A model generated the notes under the pieces. It saw only the letters and a list, made by a program, of their open reading frames with translations, made no database searches and was not told where the DNA came from. A stretch of DNA of 64,000 nucleotides from Nocardia crassostreae (GTDB lineage Bacteria; Actinomycetota; Actinomycetes; Mycobacteriales; Mycobacteriaceae): NCBI RefSeq assembly GCF_001613405.1, contig NZ_BDCH01000005.1, forward strand, positions 1-64,000, written 5' to 3'. The position numbers and the translations under genes are program-made. Shown one piece after another: positions 59,096 to 64,000 of this stretch. How positions within the stretch are numbered: position 1 is the stretch's first letter; every line of letters starts with the position of its first letter.

Positions 59096-60388
59096 CTACT
59101 TCACCTTGGCGGCGGGTGCGTTGAAGGTATTGCACTCGAAGGTGCGGTTCTCGTCGTAGCCGATCTCGAACCAGGCCCCGCCGTTCTGCGAGGTGCCGTG
59201 ATCGCGCATATCGCCGGGGGCGTCGCCGCGGCCGTAGGCGTCGTTGCGGGCCACATTGATCTGGGCCGAGGTCAGCGAGCCGCCGCCGGACGAGGACGAC
59301 AGGTACATGCCGTCGAAGCAGTTGGCCTGCAGTTCGGTGCGGCGGGACATTTCCAGGCCGAGATCGCTACGCGCACCGGCCTGTCGGCGTTCGCTGTGCA
59401 CCTTGCCGAGAATGCCGGATTGGGCCTGAACGTGATGGCCGTATTCGTGGGCGAAGACCGAGAGGTAGACGACCCAGTTGTCACCGAACAGGTCGGTCTG
59501 CAGCTGGCTGATCGGCATGTAGATGGTCTTGTCGGCCGAGCAGTAGAAGGCGGCGAAATTGCTGCTGTTGCCGGTGCACAGCGTGGTGATGCCGCTGGTG
59601 TCGGCGGAGACCATGAGCTTCGGCGGTTCGAAAGCCAGTCCGGCCGCGTCGAATGCCGGTTTCCAGGCGCTCTCCAGACACCCCGCGGCGGTTTCGAAGA
59701 AGGTGCGCGCGGTGCTCACGTCGGTGCTCCACGTGGAGTAGTCGCAGCGCGCGGGCAGCAGGGTGAGATCGGAATCGGTGACCAGCGGGTTGTTCGCGGT
59801 ATCGGCCACGCCGAGGGTGGCGCCGCCCGGTTCCGGATCGTAAGTGGTCTGGACGGAATCGCCCGAACCCAGTGCGTCCAGTCCGTTTTTGAATGCGGCG
59901 CGCAGCACCACGGTGGACACCAGGATGACCAGTATGAGCACCAGCGTGCCCCAGCGCCGTCGCCGCGGCGGCGCGGGCCGGACATAGGTCGCCGCGCCCA
60001 CCGGAGTGGCGGCGGCGGGCGGGGGCATGGGTGGGCGGTAGCCGGGTTGCCGGGGCTGGGCGTGCGCCGGGGCCCCGTAACCGGACGGCGGCCGGTAGCC
60101 GGGCGGCGGATAGCCCTGGCGCTGGGGATATGCGGGTACCTGCGGAAAGCCTTGTGCGGGTGACGGTCCGGACCGCTGGGGATAGCCCTGCGCCGGGGGC
60201 TGCTGGGGCGGACGCGGCTGCCCGGGGTCCGGCGGCTGCCATGGCCGTTGCGGCTGACCCGGGCCCTGGGGATGGCCGGGGCCCTGTGCCTGGCGGGGTG
60301 ATTGCGGTGGCGGCGCGGGCCATTGGCCCGGCTGCGGTGGCAGTCCACCGGCTGAATTCGGTCCTTGTCCGGACGGTGGTCGAGTCAT
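59096..60388 (-). CDS. Neutral zinc metallopeptidase (YpfJ-like) with Pro/Gln-rich cytoplasmic region
   Basis: About 430 residues. Residues 1-145 are a low-complexity Pro/Gln/Gly/Tyr tract; one membrane helix follows (about 146-163, after RRRR); the rest is outside. The catalytic domain has HEYGH (314-318) with ELQANCFDGMYL downstream as the third-ligand helix, typical of the putative neutral zinc metallopeptidase family. The frame opens to 60445; ATG 60388 is chosen with a G-rich ribosome site. It is divergent from the DUF2207 gene by 77 bases. The substrate is unknown. Confidence 0.88.
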   Translation of the reverse strand: MTRPPSGQGPNSAGGLPPQPGQWPAPPPQSPRQAQGPGHPQGPGQPQRPWQPPDPGQPRPPQQPPAQGYPQRSGPSPAQGFPQVPAYPQRQGYPPPGYRPPSGYGAPAHAQPRQPGYRPPMPPPAAATPVGAATYVRPAPPRRRRWGTLVLILVILVSTVVLRAAFKNGLDALGSGDSVQTTYDPEPGGATLGVADTANNPLVTDSDLTLLPARCDYSTWSTDVSTARTFFETAAGCLESAWKPAFDAAGLAFEPPKLMVSADTSGITTLCTGNSSNFAAFYCSADKTIYMPISQLQTDLFGDNWVVYLSVFAHEYGHHVQAQSGILGKVHSERRQAGARSDLGLEMSRRTELQANCFDGMYLSSSSGGGSLTSAQINVARNDAYGRGDAPGDMRDHGTSQNGGAWFEIGYDENRTFECNTFNAPAAKVK

Positions 60389-60465
60389 CCCCCCGCACCC
60401 CCTCGTTCTCAGAGACAACCGACAGCCGCTTCGGAAGGATAGCAAGCTGTCTAAAGTAGCCTTCC

Positions 60466-62052
60466 ATGCGGATTTTTCGGGGGTCTGCCCTCGTCGCGTT
60501 GCTCCTCGCGGTACTAGGGCTGGCCGCGCCGAACGCCTGGGCGCAACCGGACGGGGTGCGGATCATCGCCGAGGTGGATCTCGGTGATGACGGGCTGTTG
60601 CGTGTCACCGAAACCGTGGAAGTGCCCGAGGGCGGGGAATTCCGGCAGGTGCTGCCGCTGCGCGTGCAGATCGCCGAAGGGGTGCAGCGCAGCTTCGAGG
60701 TCAGCGATGTGTCGGCCGCGGGCGATGGCGAGGCGACGCTTGGCGACGACCGGTTCACCATTGTGGCGCGACCCGGTTCGGTGACCGTCAAGTACACGGT
60801 GCACAACACGGTCAGCAATGCCTCGGGCGCGCAGGTATTCCATTGGACCGGCGTGCTGAACACCGATGTGGCGTCGATCAGCGCCACGGTGACCGGTCCC
60901 GATTTCCGGATGGGCGTCACCGAGTGCACCATCGGCCCGCCGGGAGATCCCCAGGACTGCGCGGACATTCGGGTCGAACCGGATGGAGTCGCGCATCTGG
61001 AGAAGACCGATCTGCGCAAGGGTGATGTGCTCGATGTGACCCTGCAACTCCCGCCCGGCACCGTCGAGGCCAATGCCGATATCCAGGACGACAATGCGCC
61101 CGGGCCGTTCTCGGTGACGGGTCCGGTGCTGGCGGCCTTCGGAGTGCTGCTGGCCGGGCTGGCGGCCGCGGCGGGCTATGTGGTGTGGGCGCGGCGGGTC
61201 CGGCCGGGCGACGACGATGTGCTGGATCCGCTGCAGCGCGAGGGCGATCGGGCGCAGTTCGCCTCACCGGACGGTGTCACCCCGGGCATGGCCGGGCTGC
61301 TGGTGGACGGCTACGTGGACTCCTGGGATATGGCCGCCACCGTCGTGGATCTGGCTGTGCGCAGCTATATCTGGATGGCGGTGGCCGGGGAGTCGGATTG
61401 GCGGTTCTCCCGCATGAACCCGCCGGACGAGCACCTCAGCGGGTACGAACGAGCCGTCTACTCGGCCTTGCTGCCCGACGGCGCCGATGCCGTGCTGCTG
61501 TCCGAACTGCGCGGGAAGATGCCCGTGGCGCGGGTGCGCGAGGCTCTGATCGACGATGCCACCACGCGCGGGGCCTTCATCGATCGCACCCGGCGCGGTT
61601 TCGAATTCTGGCTCGGCGTCGGCCTCATCGCGGCCGGTGCGATCGCGACCGTGGTCCTGGCGCTCGGTCCCGGGCACGCGCTGGTGGGTGTGGCCATCGC
61701 GCTGGGCGGCGTGGCCGCACTGCTGCTCCCCCGCTATCTGCCCTCGCGCACCGCGCTCGGCCGGGATATGGCGACGCGCGTACAGGGCATGGTGCGCGCC
61801 CTGGACGGCACCGTTCCGCATCGTGTCCCCGAGGCGTATCAGGAGCTCATGTTCTCGCGCGGGCTGCCGTTCATGGTGGCCGGGCGGCGGGGCGATCACT
61901 GGGTGCGGGTGTGGCGTGATCTGAATCCCAGTGACGACGGCGTGCCCGGTCTGTATTGGTTCGGCGGTTTCGACGGCGATGCCGATCTGCACCGGTTCGC
62001 GAGCCACTTCCCGTACTTCATCACGGCCGTCGAGGGCCTGTTCGCCGACTGA
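60466..62052 (+). CDS. DUF2207 predicted membrane protein
   Basis: A 528-residue envelope protein. A signal peptide (to about residue 26, NAWA-Q) precedes an extracytoplasmic beta domain (about 30-205). A membrane helix follows at about 213-237, then a cytoplasmic region and a further hydrophobic pair around 380-430 (LGVGLIAAGAIATVVLAL; ALVGVAIALGGVAALLLP). This order is that of the DUF2207 family, whose function is unknown. It is divergent from the metallopeptidase gene, which might act on it. Confidence 0.85.
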   Translation: MRIFRGSALVALLLAVLGLAAPNAWAQPDGVRIIAEVDLGDDGLLRVTETVEVPEGGEFRQVLPLRVQIAEGVQRSFEVSDVSAAGDGEATLGDDRFTIVARPGSVTVKYTVHNTVSNASGAQVFHWTGVLNTDVASISATVTGPDFRMGVTECTIGPPGDPQDCADIRVEPDGVAHLEKTDLRKGDVLDVTLQLPPGTVEANADIQDDNAPGPFSVTGPVLAAFGVLLAGLAAAAGYVVWARRVRPGDDDVLDPLQREGDRAQFASPDGVTPGMAGLLVDGYVDSWDMAATVVDLAVRSYIWMAVAGESDWRFSRMNPPDEHLSGYERAVYSALLPDGADAVLLSELRGKMPVARVREALIDDATTRGAFIDRTRRGFEFWLGVGLIAAGAIATVVLALGPGHALVGVAIALGGVAALLLPRYLPSRTALGRDMATRVQGMVRALDGTVPHRVPEAYQELMFSRGLPFMVAGRRGDHWVRVWRDLNPSDDGVPGLYWFGGFDGDADLHRFASHFPYFITAVEGLFAD

Positions 62053-62067
62053 CCGGCCTCGGTCGCG

Positions 62068-62096
62068 CCCATTCCGATCACGGTGAACGGAATGGG
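62068..62096 (+). terminator. Putative terminator after the DUF2207 gene
   Basis: CCCATTCCG (62068-62076) and its complement (62088-62096) form a 9-bp stem with an 11-base loop, 16 bases after the stop. No T-run, so activity is uncertain. Confidence 0.5.
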
Positions 62097-62195
62097 TGCG
62101 CACCAGGCATTTCCCGAGTGTTCTGAGTCTCGAAAAGCCACCGGCGGGCGCTCATGGCTTCCTATCGGGCTGACCCGGGTGTTAACTTTGATCCC

Positions 62196-62312
62196 ATGTC
62201 TTCCAGTCGCCCCAAGGCCGCACGGGTCACCTATGTGACCGTTGCGCTGGGTGTGCGGCTGCCGCGGCAGCGGGAACTGTGTTGTTCCTGCCGTCGCGCA
62301 GCCGAGTACTGA
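62196..62312 (+). CDS. Cysteine-rich leader ORF upstream of the ROK gene
   Basis: A 38-codon ORF (MSSSRPKAARVTYVTVAL... ending LCCSCRRAAEY). Near its end are the codons TGT TGT TCC TGC, three cysteines in four positions, with TGT rare in this genome type. A TAACTT -10-like box lies 7 bases before the ATG and there is no ribosome site, so it is probably leaderless. Mycobacterial leaderless short ORFs with cysteine runs act as cysteine-responsive attenuators. GTCCT just after its stop (62317-62321) is complementary to the AGGAC ribosome site (62404-62408) of the next gene. Confidence 0.6.
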   Translation: MSSSRPKAARVTYVTVALGVRLPRQRELCCSCRRAAEY

Positions 62313-62415
62313 TCCCGTCCTGCCCGGATCCGGGTTCCTCGCTGCACCGCTGAAATCCTCATGTAGGCCTTCGTCCCCTGTAGCCGCAGTCGGGACCGCA
62401 GCAAGGACTTCTATC

Positions 62416-63711
62416 TTGTCTTCCCCCACGCTTGATCGACCGCAGCAGACCGCCGGTGTGAAGAAATCGCCGGTCGTCACCACCGCGCGGCTGGCTCCGG
62501 CTCGTCCGGCCGTGCCGCCGGAGTTGCGGATCACCGACAATCCGGCGGCCGCCGTGCTGCGCGCCGCCACCCGGGACCCACTGTTCCGCGATGTCGCCGC
62601 CCAGACCACCGGGTTGAGTATCGCGACCGTGAATCGCCAAGTGTCGGCGCTGCTTTCGGCGGGGCTGCTGCGGGAGCGGGCCGATCTCACCGCCTCCGGC
62701 GCGGTCGGCCGACCGCGCGTGCCGTTCGAGGTCGACACCGATTCCTACGCCACCCTCGGGGTGCACATCGGGTCCACGGTCACCCGCATCGTGGCCGCCA
62801 ATCTGTCCGGCCGGATTCTCGGCGGGCTCGAAATCGCCACGCCGCAAACGGGTCAGGACGCGGCGCGGACCATAGTGGCGCGCAGCGCCAAGGCCTTCCT
62901 GGATCGGCTGCCGCGTCGCAAGCCGCTGTGGACCGGCGTCGCGCTGGCCGGGCGGGTGGATTCCACCGCCGGTCAGGTCGATCATCCGCGGCTGGGCTGG
63001 CAGGCGGCGCCGGTGGCGGCCGTGTTCAGCAGTGTGCTGGATCTGCCGGTCTCGGTATCCGCCCATGTGGAGGCCATGGAGGCGGCCGAATTGCTGCTCG
63101 CTGCACGGGATTCGGGTGAGGAGACCCGACCGGGGAGCAGCCTCTACATCTATGCCCGGGAGACCGCGGGCGTGGCGGTCACGCTGCACGATCGGGTGCA
63201 CACACCCGCGAACGGACCGGGTTCCATCGCGCATCTGCCGACCGGTTCGGACGTGGAGTGCGGCTGCGGTCGTCGCGGCTGCTTGGAGGCGGCCGTCGGT
63301 GAGCGGGCGCTGCTGGAACGGGCCGTGCGCAAGGGCATTCTGCCCCGGCCGGAGGCGCCGCGCCGACCGCTCGTGGCCGATCTGTACCGGGCCGCCGACG
63401 GCGGCCATGCCGGGGCCCGGGAGCTGCTGCTGGAACGGGCCGAAATCCTCGGGCGCGCAGCGGCTCTGGTGCGCGATATGTTCAATCCGGAGCGGGTGAT
63501 CCTGGGCGGGCAGGCTTTCACCGGTTACCGGCCCGGTATGGAGCGGGTGGCGCAGGCGTTCGCCGAGAGCACCACGCTGCCCGCCGCGGATCTGCGCATC
63601 AGCCGCTTCGGTGGCCGGGTGCAGGAGTTCGCGGCCGCGGTGACCTCGCTGAGCGTGTTCTACGCGGATCCGCTGTCGGCCATGCGCCGGGCTACTCGCA
63701 CCACTCGCTGA
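62416..63711 (+). CDS. ROK-family transcriptional regulator/sugar-kinase-like protein
   Basis: About 431 residues. An N-terminal helix-turn-helix (about 44-95; AAVLRAATRDPLFRDVAAQTTG and SIATVNRQVSALLSAGLL) precedes the actin-fold ROK domain. The ROK zinc motif is ECGCGRRGCLEAAVG; the sugar-binding and phosphate motifs are partly visible (LGVHIGSTVTRIVAANLSG). TTG 62416 has AAGGAC 8 bases upstream; GTG 62458 is the alternative. The frame is open further upstream but overlaps the leader ORF. The ligand is unknown. A 20-bp terminator follows. Confidence 0.88.
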   Translation: MSSPTLDRPQQTAGVKKSPVVTTARLAPARPAVPPELRITDNPAAAVLRAATRDPLFRDVAAQTTGLSIATVNRQVSALLSAGLLRERADLTASGAVGRPRVPFEVDTDSYATLGVHIGSTVTRIVAANLSGRILGGLEIATPQTGQDAARTIVARSAKAFLDRLPRRKPLWTGVALAGRVDSTAGQVDHPRLGWQAAPVAAVFSSVLDLPVSVSAHVEAMEAAELLLAARDSGEETRPGSSLYIYARETAGVAVTLHDRVHTPANGPGSIAHLPTGSDVECGCGRRGCLEAAVGERALLERAVRKGILPRPEAPRRPLVADLYRAADGGHAGARELLLERAEILGRAAALVRDMFNPERVILGGQAFTGYRPGMERVAQAFAESTTLPAADLRISRFGGRVQEFAAAVTSLSVFYADPLSAMRRATRTTR

Positions 63712-63713
63712 GC

Positions 63714-63760
63714 ACACGAGAATCCCCGCCGGACAATCCATCCGGCGGGGATTCTCGTGT
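63714..63760 (+). terminator. Strong hairpin terminator after the ROK gene
   Basis: A perfect 20-bp stem (63714-63733 and 63741-63760) with a 7-base loop begins 2 bases after the ROK stop. It is followed by GTCGGTGCC, without a T-run. Confidence 0.85.
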
Positions 63761-63775
63761 GTCGGTGCCCCGCGA

Positions 63776-63809
63776 GCCGGGTCCGGACGGTCCACGGTCC
63801 GGACCCGGC
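63776..63809 (-). terminator. Second GC hairpin, probably terminating the minus-strand gene
   Basis: A perfect 13-bp stem (63776-63788 and 63797-63809) with an 8-base loop lies 91 bases after the stop of the partial minus-strand gene at 63901. It is tandem with the ROK terminator in this convergent gap. Confidence 0.6.
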
Positions 63810-63900
63810 CCTGGGACCGCACCGCGTTCGGCCCGGCCCACGGTGCGGTGCTCCGCCGCTCGTTTCCGGAGTCCCCTTCCCTGACGAGCGGCGGAGCGTC

Positions 63901-64000
63901 TCAGGCGGCGCGCACGTGGGTCAGGCCCCATTCCCGCGCCAGCAGGCGGTGTGAGTTCACTCGATCCGCGTGATCGTGTGCGACGCTGGTGATGAGCAGT
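63901..64000 (-). CDS. C-terminal end of an unidentified protein (cut by window edge)
   Basis: On the minus strand one frame is open from the window edge to TGA at 63903-63901, reading about 32 residues that include ITSVAHDHADRVNSHRLLA and end in THVRAA. It converges on the ROK gene, with two hairpins between them. Too little is present to name a family, and the frame choice rests on composition. Confidence 0.4.
   Translation of the reverse strand, partial: LLITSVAHDHADRVNSHRLLAREWGLTHVRAA

Overview
This window reads as chromosome from a mycolic-acid actinomycete of the Nocardiaceae, most likely Nocardia. It is GC-rich, uses many GTG starts and carries genes typical of that group: murT/gatD, a 10-methyl fatty acid pair (tmsA/tmsB), a PknK-type kinase, an EspI-like MinD ATPase, furA with a catalase, and a GMC cholesterol-oxidase-like enzyme. 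Several blocks follow the Mycobacterium tuberculosis Rv3708c-Rv3721c neighbourhood (asd-ask, leuA, murT-gatD, recR-ybaB, an Rv3718c-like SRPBCC gene, tmsA-tmsB, dnaX). They are interrupted here by accessory genes.

Layout. 1-8 kb: end of a TetR gene, furA-katA, a TPR membrane protein, an APC permease, a secreted serine hydrolase and an XRE-TPR regulator. 8-15.4 kb: asd-ask, then small stress and enzyme genes (SnoaL-like/MarR pair, RibD-type reductase, DUF1918, SRPBCC, LtrA, a voltage-sensor-like protein). 15.6-22.8 kb: two Tat-exported flavoenzymes, murT-gatD, a PPOX flavoprotein and an EamA exporter. 23-29.7 kb: LysR regulator, MinD-like ATPase, leuA with a leucine leader peptide and pseudoknot, TauE transporter, SDR. 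29.7-38.3 kb: a tightly packed four-gene operon coding for a large transglutaminase/DUF2126 protein, a circularly permuted ATP-grasp/alpha-E protein, a second transglutaminase and a zinc-ribbon metallopeptidase. Its biochemical role is unknown, and it is the best candidate in the window for an undescribed system. 38.4-46 kb: small proteins, recR-ybaB, MerR/VOC, tmsA-tmsB. 46-60 kb: pknK, fadA-fadB, dnaX, a GlnR-type site with amt. 59-64 kb: a neutral zinc metallopeptidase, DUF2207 protein, a cysteine-rich leader ORF and a ROK regulator.

Regulation visible in the DNA includes a FurA-type operator, an amt GlnR box, a leuA leader peptide with a LEU-element-like pseudoknot, a poly-cysteine short ORF before the ROK gene, and several perfect hairpin terminators. 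Five genes carry apparent frame lesions: the serine hydrolase, LtrA, EamA, the MinD-like gene (twice) and pknK. At least three of the six lesions fall in G/C runs, which suggests uncorrected sequence error or recent decay. No CRISPR array, rRNA, tRNA, insertion sequence or prophage was seen.
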